From: Akkermansia muciniphila
GTDB taxonomy: Bacteria; Verrucomicrobiota; Verrucomicrobiia; Opitutales; Opitutaceae
Direction of reading: 5' to 3'
DNA: 64,000 bases
Assembly: GCA_945888375.1 (NCBI GenBank)
Contig: CAMCZZ010000012.1
Coordinates: 1 to 64,000, forward strand
Below the pieces are notes generated by a model, which worked only from the letters and a program-made list of their open reading frames with translations, did not search any database and was not told the DNA's origin. The position numbers and the translations under genes were made by a program. Positions 28,017 through 36,841 of the stretch are shown one piece after another. Position 1 is the stretch's first letter. The number at the start of each line of letters is the position of its first letter.

Positions 28017-29777
28017 TCAAGCGGCGGGAGCGGCGCCGGCGGCGGGTTTCGCCGGCACGAGGCCGCCGGTGCCGACGGCGTGGAAGGTGGCGTCGGCGGG
28101 CAGGATCACTCGCTCGCAGAAGTCGCCGAAGGTCTCGCCGGCGCCGCGCTCGAGGGCGTAGCGCTTGATCACGGGCGAGAGCAGTTTCACCGCGTCGTCG
28201 ATCGTGATGCTTGGGGAGACGAGGCGGTTGAGGCGGCTGCCGTTGTAGGCGGCGCCGAGGTAGAGGGCGTATTTGTTGGGCGCTTTGCCAACGAAGCCGA
28301 TCTCGGCGAGGTAGGGTCGGGCGCAGCCGTTGGGGCAACCGGTCACGCGCAGGCTGATGGCGTCGTCGCGCAGGCCGGCCTCGTCGAGCACGGTCTCGAA
28401 CTTCGCGAGGATGTCGGGCAGGGCGCGCTCGCTCTCGGCGAGGGCAAGTCCGCAGGTCGGGAGGGCGACGCAAGACAGCGCGTTCAGGCGCAGGCCGGAG
28501 CGGGTGTTTTCTTTGTCGAGACCGTGCTTGGCGAGGATGGCGTCGATGGCGGGCTTTTGCGCAGCGGCGACTCCGGAGATGGTGACGTTTTGCGAAGGCG
28601 TGAGGCGGAAGTCGGCGGTGGTGCCGTCGAGCGTGGCGGCGACCTCGCGCAGCGCGGTCTTCATCGCCCAGCCGTCGCGGTCCACGATGCGGCCGGAGAG
28701 GATGTGCAGCCCGTAGAACCAGGTGCCGTCGGCGTTTTGGTGCCAGCCGTGCGGGTCCTGGATGGTGGTGAAGACGGCCGCGCGGGCGGGCGCGAAGACG
28801 ACGCCGCTGCGTTTCTCGACCTCGGCCTTGAACCAGGCGATGCCGCGGTCGGCGATGGTGTATTTGAGGCGGGCGTGTTTACGGTTGGTGCGGTCACCGT
28901 GGTCGCGCTGGGTGGTGAGGACGGCGTCACCGATCTTGTTGACGTTTTCGCGGGCGATGAAGCCGAGGGTGTCGGCCAGGCGCGGGAAGGTTTCCTCGTT
29001 ACCGTGGCTCATGCCGAGACCGCCGCCGACGGTGACGTCGTAGCCGAGCAGGGCGCCGTTTTCGATGACCGCGATGAAGCCGAGATCCTGCGAATACACG
29101 TCCACGTCGTTGGAGGGTGGAACGGCGAAACCGGTCTTGAATTTGCGCGGAAGGTAGGTGGCGCCATACATGGTCTCGACCTCGGGCTCGCCGCCGGCGA
29201 CGAGTTCCTCGTCGAGCCAGATCTCGTGGTAGGCGCGGGTCTTGGGCAGGGCGTAGTCGGACCAGCCCTTGGCGTCCTGATAAACCTGTTCGAGCACGGG
29301 CGACTGCTCGGGATTGACCGGGGCCATGACGTTGCGGTTCACGTCGCCGCAGGCCGCGATGGCGTCGAGCAGGACCTGGTGCATGCCCTGAATGAGGGGC
29401 TTCATGTTGCCCTTCAGCACCCCGTGAAACTGGAAGGTCTGGCGGGTGGTGAGGCGAAGCGAAGGCGAGCAGAGATCGGTGGCGAGCCGATCGAGGACGA
29501 GCCACTGGGCGGCGGTGGCTTTGCCGCCGGGCAGGCGCACGCGGAGCATGAACGAGTAGGCCTTGTCCTTGCCGGCTTTTTTGAGGGCGAGACGCTGGTC
29601 GCGGTCGTCTTGCTGGTAGGTGCCGTGGAACTTGATGAGTTGCTCACTATCGGCCGAGACGACGGCAGTGGACGTGTCGGCGAACTCCGCCTTCAGGTTG
29701 CCGCGCAGGTGGTGCGAGGCGGTCTTGATGCCCTCGTTGGCGACGAGGGGCTTGGGCGCGGCAGAATCGGAGATCAT
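28017..29777 (-). CDS. cysI: Assimilatory sulfite/nitrite reductase hemoprotein (CysI-like)
   Basis: Reduces sulfite to sulfide with a siroheme and a 4Fe-4S cluster. Two duplicated halves are visible, with RLTTRQTFQFHGV in the first. The cluster ligands are in SCVALPTCGLALAES (C-x5-C) and GCPNGCARPY (C-x3-C). VGGGLGMSHGNEETFPRLA is the family glycine stretch. Its 586 residues fit CysI. The start MISDSAAPKP was chosen at 29777, leaving 139 bases to the divergent lexA. No cysJ flavoprotein or other sulfur gene is next to it; the electron donor is unknown. Confidence 0.9.
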   Translation of the reverse strand: MISDSAAPKPLVANEGIKTASHHLRGNLKAEFADTSTAVVSADSEQLIKFHGTYQQDDRDQRLALKKAGKDKAYSFMLRVRLPGGKATAAQWLVLDRLATDLCSPSLRLTTRQTFQFHGVLKGNMKPLIQGMHQVLLDAIAACGDVNRNVMAPVNPEQSPVLEQVYQDAKGWSDYALPKTRAYHEIWLDEELVAGGEPEVETMYGATYLPRKFKTGFAVPPSNDVDVYSQDLGFIAVIENGALLGYDVTVGGGLGMSHGNEETFPRLADTLGFIARENVNKIGDAVLTTQRDHGDRTNRKHARLKYTIADRGIAWFKAEVEKRSGVVFAPARAAVFTTIQDPHGWHQNADGTWFYGLHILSGRIVDRDGWAMKTALREVAATLDGTTADFRLTPSQNVTISGVAAAQKPAIDAILAKHGLDKENTRSGLRLNALSCVALPTCGLALAESERALPDILAKFETVLDEAGLRDDAISLRVTGCPNGCARPYLAEIGFVGKAPNKYALYLGAAYNGSRLNRLVSPSITIDDAVKLLSPVIKRYALERGAGETFGDFCERVILPADATFHAVGTGGLVPAKPAAGAAPAA

Positions 29778-29900
29778 GGCAAAAAGGTAAGGATATGAAC
29801 TTTGCCCATGTTTACGCGGTCGCAAGGTCGTTTTCCACTTGCTGCGTCTCCCGCCCCCCGACGGCACCGGCGAGGTGGTTCTTGCAAAATTCATGAAGGC

Positions 29901-29914
29901 TGTTCATTTGAACA
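29901..29914. promoter_or_regulatory. LexA box (SOS operator)
   Basis: TGTTCATTTGAACA is a perfect TGTTC-N4-GAACA palindrome; the wider arms CTGTTCA/TGAACAG (29900-29916) are also perfect. This motif type has been reported for Verrucomicrobiota LexA. It lies directly against the lexA ATG (29917), so LexA would block its own transcription. Confidence 0.85.
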
Positions 29915-29916
29915 GT

Positions 29917-30531
29917 ATGCTTACCGACCGCCAAGAAGAGATCCTCGATTTCATTCGCTGCCACCAGCAGGCCCACACTGTGCCGCCCTCCACCCGCGCG
30001 ATCCAGAAACACTTTGGCTTCGCCTCCCAAAATGCCGCCATGAGCCACCTGCGCGCCCTCGCGGCCAAGGGCGCGGTGCAACAGTTCGGGGATGGCTCGT
30101 GGGGCCTGAAAGTTTCGGAAATTCAAGGCCTCTTCGACCTCCCCATCTACGGCGCCATCCCCGCCGGGCTACCTGATCAACGCGAACAAGAGCCGGCCGA
30201 GACCCTCGCGCTGGACCCGGCCGCCTTTGGCCTCGGTGGTCGCCCCCGGCAGGCGTTGTGGGGCCTGCGCGTCACGGGTGATTCGATGCTCGGCGCACAT
30301 ATCTGTGACGGGGATATCGGCCTCTTTGAACGTCGTGAGGCCCGCCCGGGCGACATCATTGCCGCCTTGGTGGATGGCGTCACCACCACGCTCAAACGCC
30401 TTGTGCTGGTCGATGGCCGGGCGGTGCTGCGGGCCGAGAATCCACGCTATGCCGATATCATCCCCACGGAACGCCTTGAAACCCAGGGCGTATTGGTGGG
30501 CTTGGTGCGCCAAAACCCGGCGCGAGCCTAA
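29917..30531 (+). CDS. lexA: LexA repressor (SOS regulator)
   Basis: LexA represses SOS genes and cleaves itself when RecA filaments form. The winged helix domain (residues 1-65, MLTDRQEEILDFI, PPSTRAIQKHFGF) is followed by the S24 peptidase domain. The cleavage site Ala83-Gly84 is in IPAGLP, and Ser123 (GDSML) with Lys160 (TTTLKRL) form the catalytic dyad. It has 204 residues. The start at 29917 follows the LexA box; upstream ATGs would put the box inside the gene. Confidence 0.95.
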   Translation: MLTDRQEEILDFIRCHQQAHTVPPSTRAIQKHFGFASQNAAMSHLRALAAKGAVQQFGDGSWGLKVSEIQGLFDLPIYGAIPAGLPDQREQEPAETLALDPAAFGLGGRPRQALWGLRVTGDSMLGAHICDGDIGLFERREARPGDIIAALVDGVTTTLKRLVLVDGRAVLRAENPRYADIIPTERLETQGVLVGLVRQNPARA

Positions 30532-30707
30532 AAACGGGGCCTCCCGGCCCATCCGCTGAGGCGGCGGCGAGTTTAAGCCTTATTGGCCACCGGACCTCGC
30601 GTAGATGGAGGGGAAGACGGCTTGGCACGGCTCGCCTGAGCCAAGAACACTCGGTTGAACGGCGGAGCAGCGGGTCGAGGAGGCGAGCCGATTGCGGCGC
30701 GGACCGA

Positions 30708-30841
30708 GCGCAGCCCGGAGCCATAGGCGAAGGGTGAGCCCGCAAGGCGAATAAACCCCGAAGAGTATTTCGAGCCGAGGGCCCCAACGAAAGGTGACGC
30801 CAAGTCGCCTCGATGCGAACCGGTGGACCGCATCCCGGCTG
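30708..30841 (+). repeat. Dispersed intergenic repeat, copy 2
   Basis: Bases 30708-30810 match 146-248 without gaps at about 81% identity, in the same orientation relative to the window. A shared ATCCCGGCTG (30832-30841) follows a variable stretch. Here the variable stretch has become the arm of a perfect hairpin (30822-30850), GGTGGACCGCA / TGCGGTCCACC around TCCCGGC. Confidence 0.7.
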
Positions 30842-30850
30842 CGGTCCACC
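30822..30850. other. Strong hairpin at the end of repeat copy 2
   Basis: GGTGGACCGCA (30822-30832) and TGCGGTCCACC (30840-30850) pair perfectly over 11 bp with a 7-base loop. No T run follows on either strand, so a structural or mobility-related role of the repeat is as likely as termination. Confidence 0.55.
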
Positions 30851-30886
30851 ACGCCAGCAACTCTGTGACACTTTATTTACATAACC

Positions 30887-30904
30887 AATTGCATTTTAGC
30901 AATT
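30887..30904. promoter_or_regulatory. AT-rich palindrome before the ParA-like gene
   Basis: AATTGC (30887-30892) and GCAATT (30899-30904) flank ATTTTA. The AT-rich stretch 30868-30905 is the likeliest promoter area; the palindrome could be an operator for the ParA-like gene pair. It is a short match and may be chance. Confidence 0.3.
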
Positions 30905-30955
30905 ATGGCCGATAGCGTGAGAGGTTGCCCAGCCTACACCCTTTTCTGCAAACAC

Positions 30956-31849
30956 ATGGCGCGTCGTATCGCATTTTTGCATTATAAAGGCGGCGTCGGG
31001 AAAACATCCCTCGTCGTCAACATTGCCGCCTGTCTGGCGCAGCAAGGGGCGCGGGTGTTGCTCTGCGATCTCGATACGCAATCCAATGCCTCGATCTGGC
31101 TTCTGCGCCTAGAACGCTGGAACCGTCTCGTTTCCGGCACCCGTGGCACGGTATTTACTCTGTTCCAACCGGATCCCCCGGCGCTGGCCGATCTGATCGT
31201 GCGCGATGTCGTGGAGGATAGGGAAGGGAGAAGGATCCTCCCTGGTCTGGATCTGCTCCCGACCAGCTTTAATCTCGTCGATCTGGAGGCCGACTATAGC
31301 GGCCCGCCAGGCAAACCCGCCTACGTCCACTTCCGCGAAGCGCTTTCCACCGTCGAGGCGGATTATGACTTCGTCCTGTTTGATTGCCCGCCCAACGTCC
31401 TCCGCGCCTCGCAGTGCGGCGTTTTTTCCGCCGCCGAGATCTACGTCCCCGCCAACCCCGACGCCCTTTCTTTGATCGGGTTTACCCTCCTGGTGGAAAA
31501 GCTCGCCTCCTTCCACGACACCGCCGCCGGTTTCCGCCGCCATGCCCTCGGCCCGGCCGCACAAATCGAGGGCATCCTGTTCAATGCGGTGAAAAGCAAC
31601 ACGGACGTGGAGGTGCCAAAAATGCGCATGCAGCTGCGCCTGAACCAGTTCAAAACAGCCAAACGCGTGGCACGCGGCGCGAAAATCTTCGCCGCCCAGG
31701 TGCGCGATGCCACCGTCGTGCGCCGGGCCGTGACCCTAGGCCTGCCCGTGGCCCTTGTCTCGGCTGAGACGGCCGCCGATTCCAGCGGTATCATCGCCGA
31801 TTACCGGGCCCTGACCCGCGAACTCTTGCTCCACACCCTCTCGGTATGA
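30956..31849 (+). CDS. ParA/Soj-like ATPase
   Basis: A MinD/ParA-type ATPase of 297 residues. It begins MARRIAFLHYKGGVGKTS, with the deviant Walker A KGGVGKT and its signature Lys11 and Lys16. LLCDLDTQSNAS (A' motif) and FVLFDCPPN (Walker B) follow. No N-terminal DNA-binding extension is present, as in Soj. There is no parB or parS sequence nearby; instead it overlaps by 4 bases an unknown gene. That suggests the ATPase positions that partner or its cargo rather than the chromosome. An ATG at 30905 would add 17 residues without family similarity. Confidence 0.88.
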   Translation: MARRIAFLHYKGGVGKTSLVVNIAACLAQQGARVLLCDLDTQSNASIWLLRLERWNRLVSGTRGTVFTLFQPDPPALADLIVRDVVEDREGRRILPGLDLLPTSFNLVDLEADYSGPPGKPAYVHFREALSTVEADYDFVLFDCPPNVLRASQCGVFSAAEIYVPANPDALSLIGFTLLVEKLASFHDTAAGFRRHALGPAAQIEGILFNAVKSNTDVEVPKMRMQLRLNQFKTAKRVARGAKIFAAQVRDATVVRRAVTLGLPVALVSAETAADSSGIIADYRALTRELLLHTLSV

Positions 31850-32784
31850 CTCCCAGACCCTCTCCCGCAGAAAATAGACCGCTGCGCGCACACACCACCC
31901 CCGAACAATGGGACGAACTGCGCCTAGCCTTCCACCGCTCCCTGCTGGCAGACACGCCCCTTTCAAGCCTGGCCCAAAATATCGATGGCTGCGCCTGGAA
32001 CGTGGAGGGACCCGAGGAAAAGCCCTCCGCCTATATCGATCTCTCCCACCAGGAACTGCTCCTCCGGCTGCGCGCCCGCAACCTCCCTCCCATCCTGATC
32101 GACCATCTGGCCGATATCCTGCGGGGCACGCTCGCCTTTGACGAATCCTTCGGCGCCATGGTGGAGATCGCCAACAAAGCCGAGGCCCGCACCGATCCGG
32201 TGCAGCGCAATCTCGAACGCCTCGGCATCCCGCCCGACTTCCCCACCGAGCTATGCTGCTTCACCCCGGGCACCCACCAATTCTGCACCCGCGAGGGCTT
32301 GGTTAAACTGATCGACTTCCTGATGTTCTCCCGCAGCGCCTCGCGCCAGGTCATCGTGGGTGGAGAATTTCGCGATCTCCTCAACGCGATCGTCCATATC
32401 GACGAGGCAACCCTCGCCCGCCTACTCCCCTTTCGGCTGAAAACGACCGGCCTGCATCTGGTCGAAGCCATCGGCCTGCTGGTCCGCCCGCTGGGGATTG
32501 AAGAAAGAGTCATGCTCGCCCGCTCCCCCGCCAGCACACCGGTGGAACTGAAACAACAAGTCGCCCGCCGCGTGGATTATTTCCAGGACCAGACCGCACA
32601 CCTGCGCCAATCGCTGAAGAGCGGCATGCCCCTGCCCCGTCTCGTCGTTTCCCTCGACGACCTCAGCGTGGAATCAGCCGTCGCCGCGCTGCTCGCCCCC
32701 CACCTCGCGCCGCTCCGCACCGTCGAGTCCCCAAAACCACCCCGTCCCAGCCTGCTGCAGAGACTTTTCCTACGCCGGGGCTGA
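31846..32784 (+). CDS. Unknown protein coupled to the ParA-like ATPase
   Basis: A 312-residue, mostly helical, soluble protein. The start ATG overlaps the ParA-like stop (ATGA), which implies translational coupling. No signal peptide, membrane span or known motif is visible; notable stretches are AYIDLSHQELLLRLRARNL, ELCCFTPGTHQFCTREG with three Cys, and a basic Pro-rich tail ending LLQRLFLRRG. It does not look like ParB (no helix-turn-helix or arginine box seen). It could be the ATPase's cargo adaptor. The gene ends directly against the convergent YkgJ-type gene. Confidence 0.8.
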   Translation: MTPRPSPAENRPLRAHTTPEQWDELRLAFHRSLLADTPLSSLAQNIDGCAWNVEGPEEKPSAYIDLSHQELLLRLRARNLPPILIDHLADILRGTLAFDESFGAMVEIANKAEARTDPVQRNLERLGIPPDFPTELCCFTPGTHQFCTREGLVKLIDFLMFSRSASRQVIVGGEFRDLLNAIVHIDEATLARLLPFRLKTTGLHLVEAIGLLVRPLGIEERVMLARSPASTPVELKQQVARRVDYFQDQTAHLRQSLKSGMPLPRLVVSLDDLSVESAVAALLAPHLAPLRTVESPKPPRPSLLQRLFLRRG

Positions 32785-33039
32785 TCAAGGCCGCGTCGCC
32801 GCCTCCAAAGCCGCGATCCGCGCCAGGGCATCCTCGCGACCCGTCCCGCATAAATCCTCTGCCGGACGGAGGCTCACGCAAAACGCCGGGCGCTCCGGGC
32901 GCCCGAAAAGCGCGCACCGCAAGTCAGGCAACAGTTGCACGCAACGCACTCCGGCCGGCTTGCCCCCGGGCATACCCGGGATCGGGCTGGAGATGCTCGG
33001 GGCGATGCAACACGCCCCGCAACCTGCACGACAGTCCAT
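32785..33039 (-). CDS. YkgJ-family cysteine cluster protein
   Basis: An 84-residue protein beginning MDCRAGCGACCIAPSIS, with the CxxxCxxCC cluster of the YkgJ family, thought to bind zinc or iron. Further Cys are in GVRCVQLLPDLRC, PAFCVSL and EDLCG, the full family set. The function is unknown. It follows the DUF748 gene by 26 bases on the same strand and is likely co-transcribed. The frame continues upstream within the DUF748 gene but without family similarity, so ATG 33039 is the start. Confidence 0.85.
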   Translation of the reverse strand: MDCRAGCGACCIAPSISSPIPGMPGGKPAGVRCVQLLPDLRCALFGRPERPAFCVSLRPAEDLCGTGREDALARIAALEAATRP

Positions 33040-33065
33040 GGCCAGCGGAGTGGTCACGAGCCTGC

Positions 33066-36000
33066 TTACTTGAGCGCGAGGTTGATGCGAAGTCCCGCCG
33101 GCGCCGACGGGACCAGGGTGATGCGCTCGGCCGCCACTTTCCCACCCTCCAGCAAACAGCCACGGACGGCCAGTGCCCGCGCCGTGGCGAGGGCCTCGAG
33201 TTCGGTCCGCGGGATTGCCATGCGCTCCACCAACCGCGCCTCCATCCCTGCTTCGGTCACCTCTTCCACCAAAACGGGCAGCTCCGGCCCCACCGCCTCC
33301 GGTCTCCACTCATTTCGGCCCCGCCCGTAGAATCGACTCCGGGGGCCCAGCGAACGGCGCAAGCCGCCGCTGTCCGCGCGCGCCACCGCAGCCGCAGGCT
33401 GATTCTCGGCCGGCAGCACCGCCTTTGCCGCGACCGCCCCCGGCCCCGGCCCCGGCGGCAGGCCGGCCCCGGAAACAGGGAAGGCCGCCGCATAGAGCCT
33501 GGCCAGCATGCCCGCACGCAGTTCCGGCGTGATCGACAACTCCTCAGGCGGCGGCGTATTCACATCCACCTGACGCCGCGCCTCCCAGGCCGCGGTCCGG
33601 ACTTCCCGCTCAAGCCTGGCCAAGCCCAGGGCCTGCCCGTCCGCAACCGGATCAAAGGCCCCGACAATATCCAGCTGAAGCGCCGGCCGCCCCGCCAACG
33701 CCTTGGCCACGGTTGCGAGTTTTGAGCGAGCCGCCTCATCCAATTCCGCCGAGCCAGCCGCGAAGTCGAGATACCCCAGCTCCTCGCTTCCTCCGCCGAA
33801 AGCCGCACCCAACAGCGAGAACGGAGAGGTGGCGGCCTTGACGAGGAGGTTGCTGAATACCCGCAACACCACCCGCCCGATGCGGAAATTGGGATCATCC
33901 AGGCTACCCCGGACCGGCAGGTCGATGACGATTCTCCCGCCGGAATCGCGCAACAAAGCCAACGCCAGCCCGACCGGCAAAGTGGTCGCGTCCGGACTTT
34001 GGGTGGTCTCACCCAAGTAAAAGCGGTCGAGCGTGACGACGTTGTCCAAATCCACCAGGCGATCATCCAAGCGGGCTTTCACCGCGAGGCCGAGATTGCC
34101 ACTCGTCAACGAACGCCCGGCAAACTTGCCGATGTAAGGCCCCGCCCCCGGCTGCAAATCGATACCCTTGAGGTCCACCACCAGATCCATGAAAGCCGGC
34201 CGCCCGAGCGGATTGAGACTACCCTTGACGGAGACCGGTGCGAGGCCGTCGAACTTGCCTTGCAAAGCGAGATCCGCCCGCCCTCGAGCCTCGGAACTAA
34301 GACCGGCGATGTAGCCCTCGAAATCCGATATGCCGCCGCGGGCAAAGGGGCGGATTGAACGATCCTCAAAACGGAAGACGCCCCGCTCAAAACGGATACG
34401 GCCGATGTCAACCGTGAGAGGGAGCGCGGGCGGCGGCGGCACAGGCGGCGCCGCCGTAACCGATTGCGGCCCGCCCGTCCGGTTAAAAGCGAGTGAACCA
34501 TCCGCGTCGATGCGCACCGCCGCGCCGGGCTCCACCAGCCGGACCTCGTCGGCGTGAAAAGCGGCCGGCGCCGAGGAGGCGCGTATGCCCGTCACTGCCA
34601 AATCAGCCCACTTAACCAAATCCTCCGCGAGCTTGCCATCGACCAATCGCAAACCGGCCAGGCCAAAGTCTCCCGCAAAAACAGCCGAGCTCTCGCGCAG
34701 TGTCGCCCTGCCCCGCGCCCGCACCGCGCCCTCCACCAACCGCACATCGGCGATGGACTCGACATACGGACTGAGGCCGGCCAGGGCGATTCGCTCCAGC
34801 GTGAGCTCCAGATCCGCGGCCAGAGGTTGCGCCGCCACGGTGCCCGCCACGGCGATCCGTCCGTCGCGAGGCAGGGTGACTTCGAGTTCACACGGCAGAG
34901 AAGCCGCCGGATGTTCGGTATCAATCCCGCGGACGACCAGCGAGAGACCTTCAACCCGGTGCTCCACCCGGCGCGGCGCGGTGAGATCCACCAACTCGGC
35001 CTGCACGTCAGAAAGCGAGAGCTCGGCCAGTTTGATCGCCGGATAGTCCGGAGCCACTCCGGCCTTGTCCACCGCCGGCTGCCTGGCAGGAAACGCCGGC
35101 TCCAGAAGCCGCGCCAAATCAAGCCCGGCTGCTTCCAGCGTAGCTTTGAGGCGCACTCCCTCGATGGCGATTTTCCCGATGTCTGCACGCAAAGAGGCGG
35201 AATCAGCGGATACCGCGTTGATTGCCAGACGCCTTATCGCCAAGGCATCTTCCGCCACCCCGGGCGCGCCGAAGCGGACGTCCCGCAGCGTCACCGCCCC
35301 ATTGCCGAGGCGCAAGAACGGGGCCCCACCCTTTAGATCCAGGGTAAACTCTCCCGCTACATCGAGAAAAGCCGAGCGCAGCTCACCTTTGCAGACATCA
35401 TGGTAGTAAGGCGAAAAACGGGCCAAATCGATATTCTCCAACACCAATTCGCCCTTCGATTGAATAGGGTCGGCAGAGAGGGTGCCTCTCCAAGCCAACC
35501 GCTCCCCCGCTCCCGTCACCGCCTCAAAGTGATAGGGCGAATCCGGATCACCAACCGTGTGAAATTCCTCCAGCAAAAACGAAACCGGCCCCGCCTCAGT
35601 CGCAAAAGGACGCCCACGGCTGGCATCGCGGAAAGCCACGCGGGCATCGGTGACTTCCAAACGGCGGATCCGCAACGCCGGGGGCCTGGCCGGCTTGGCC
35701 CCGGCGGGGGTCGGCTCCGCCCCGGCCAGACGCACCAAGATGTCATCGAAATTCAGCCCGCCGCTGGCGCTTTTAAAGACGCGGGCCCGCAGACCGTCCA
35801 AGGCGATCTCTTGAAAACACACCCGGCCAGTGAGCAGCGACCAGGAGTCAAGATTGGCATAAAAGCGCCTCCAGCCGATGAACTCAGCCGCGTCCGGCGC
35901 CGCCTCGGCGACCGCCAAGCCTTCCAACGCGACCGAAAACTCCAACGGGTTGAGGCGCACCCGCTCGATTGTGACCGCACGACCCAGCGACGCGGAGAGC

Positions 36001-36185
36001 CGCTTGACCGCCTGGGCCCGCACGATCGGCGGCAAACCGAAAAAGCCCAAAAGCACCACCGCGCCCAAGAGGCCCGCCGCGCCCAGCAGCCAACGGTGCC
36101 GCCGCCAAAACGCGGGCGGACGGCCGCGCGCGGCGCGCAGTTGCTGGAGGGAGGGAGCGGAGGAATCAGTTAGGGGCCCGGGCAT
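33066..36185 (-). CDS. DUF748 / AsmA-like large envelope protein
   Basis: A 1039-residue protein with one N-terminal membrane segment (about residues 28-52, WLLGAAGLLGAVVLLGFFGL). Repeated beta-rich AsmA-like segments follow (for example RAVTIERVRLNPLEFSVALE and LYKSLN-like stretches such as VKGSLNPLGRPAFMDL). Near residues 750-800 there is an OmpA-like piece, LDFAAGSAELDEAARSKLAT, as in other DUF748 proteins. Members are thought to form long hydrophobic grooves between the inner and outer membrane, perhaps moving lipids; this is inferred from the AsmA superfamily. A Pro/Ala-rich region (about 890-960) precedes the C-terminus. Confidence 0.8.
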   Translation of the reverse strand: MPGPLTDSSAPSLQQLRAARGRPPAFWRRHRWLLGAAGLLGAVVLLGFFGLPPIVRAQAVKRLSASLGRAVTIERVRLNPLEFSVALEGLAVAEAAPDAAEFIGWRRFYANLDSWSLLTGRVCFQEIALDGLRARVFKSASGGLNFDDILVRLAGAEPTPAGAKPARPPALRIRRLEVTDARVAFRDASRGRPFATEAGPVSFLLEEFHTVGDPDSPYHFEAVTGAGERLAWRGTLSADPIQSKGELVLENIDLARFSPYYHDVCKGELRSAFLDVAGEFTLDLKGGAPFLRLGNGAVTLRDVRFGAPGVAEDALAIRRLAINAVSADSASLRADIGKIAIEGVRLKATLEAAGLDLARLLEPAFPARQPAVDKAGVAPDYPAIKLAELSLSDVQAELVDLTAPRRVEHRVEGLSLVVRGIDTEHPAASLPCELEVTLPRDGRIAVAGTVAAQPLAADLELTLERIALAGLSPYVESIADVRLVEGAVRARGRATLRESSAVFAGDFGLAGLRLVDGKLAEDLVKWADLAVTGIRASSAPAAFHADEVRLVEPGAAVRIDADGSLAFNRTGGPQSVTAAPPVPPPPALPLTVDIGRIRFERGVFRFEDRSIRPFARGGISDFEGYIAGLSSEARGRADLALQGKFDGLAPVSVKGSLNPLGRPAFMDLVVDLKGIDLQPGAGPYIGKFAGRSLTSGNLGLAVKARLDDRLVDLDNVVTLDRFYLGETTQSPDATTLPVGLALALLRDSGGRIVIDLPVRGSLDDPNFRIGRVVLRVFSNLLVKAATSPFSLLGAAFGGGSEELGYLDFAAGSAELDEAARSKLATVAKALAGRPALQLDIVGAFDPVADGQALGLARLEREVRTAAWEARRQVDVNTPPPEELSITPELRAGMLARLYAAAFPVSGAGLPPGPGPGAVAAKAVLPAENQPAAAVARADSGGLRRSLGPRSRFYGRGRNEWRPEAVGPELPVLVEEVTEAGMEARLVERMAIPRTELEALATARALAVRGCLLEGGKVAAERITLVPSAPAGLRINLALK

Positions 36186-36267
36186 GACGCGACGATGCGG
36201 CCGGTCGCGTCCCCGGCAAGCCACCCCGCGCGACGCTACGGTAAAACCTGCCCGCCTCGGGACAGAA

Positions 36268-36747
36268 TCAGGCCTTGAGCTCGTCCAGTAAGACGAGCAG
36301 CTGCGCGGCGTGGTCCTTGGTATCCACCTTCTCCGCCACCGCTAGGACCGTGCCATCCCGGTCGATCACAAAGGCCGCCCGAGCCGGCCCCTCGTAGGTT
36401 TTGCCATACATCGACTTCTCCACGATCGCCGCCGCCGCCTTGGCAAAAAGGTCGTCCGGATCACTGGCCAGGGTGTAGCTGATTTTTTTCTTCACCGCGT
36501 ATTTCAGATGCGAGCTACAGGTATCGCGGGAAAGGGCGACGAGGTGGTAGCCTCGTTTGGCAAACTCGTCCGCCCGCGCCGCTAGGGAGTCGTTCTGTTT
36601 GTCGCAGGAACCGGTGTTGTTTCTCATGTAGACCGACACGATGGCCGGGCGGTCGAGAAGTTCGTAGAACGCGACCTCGGCTTCAGCGCCGTCGCGGACG
36701 ATCTTGAGCTTAAAGGAAGTCTTTAGTTTTTGGCCGGGCTTGATCAT
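36268..36747 (-). CDS. Peroxiredoxin, BCP/AhpC-TSA type
   Basis: A 159-residue thiol peroxidase that removes peroxides with a reactive Cys. The probable peroxidatic Cys is in NNTGSCDKQNDSLA and a candidate resolving Cys in SRDTCSSHLKYAV. The BCP pattern is loose: the usual TPGCT is TGSCD here. FVIDRDGTVLAVAEK is the typical C-terminal strand. The start MIKPGQKLKT was chosen at 36747. It lies between a GH43 gene and the DUF748 gene, all on the minus strand with gaps of 80-95 bases. Confidence 0.82.
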   Translation of the reverse strand: MIKPGQKLKTSFKLKIVRDGAEAEVAFYELLDRPAIVSVYMRNNTGSCDKQNDSLAARADEFAKRGYHLVALSRDTCSSHLKYAVKKKISYTLASDPDDLFAKAAAAIVEKSMYGKTYEGPARAAFVIDRDGTVLAVAEKVDTKDHAAQLLVLLDELKA

Positions 36748-36841
36748 GGCAAAGCAAGAAGTCCCGCCGGAGGTAACCGTCAAGGGGCAGCCTGCAAATC
36801 CGCAGGCGGCCAGCCCTTGCGCAGCCCACGCAACCGCTGGC

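Larger units (their letters stand above)
30532..30955. other. Structured intergenic region between lexA and the ParA-like gene
   Basis: These 424 bases hold no convincing gene. They contain a weak hairpin just past lexA (GGGCC/GGCCC, about 30537-30550) and an inverted repeat CGGCTCGCCT (30628-30637) with AGGCGAGCCG (30681-30690). A nested CTTGGC/GCCAAG hairpin lies at 30621-30645. Then come repeat copy 2, a strong 11-bp hairpin and an AT-rich stretch that probably holds the promoter of the ParA-like gene. Confidence 0.5.

Noticed and set aside
28080-29798. Long plus-strand frame of 572 codons opposite cysI
   Set aside because: It is the reverse of a clear sulfite reductase. At high GC with third-position bias such antisense frames are expected, and its protein is Gly/Val-rich without a family.
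30573-30871. Hypothetical proteins encoded across repeat copy 2 (minus strand)
   Set aside because: The frames span the repeat and its hairpins; differences from copy 1 fall in all codon positions, and there is no start signal or family.
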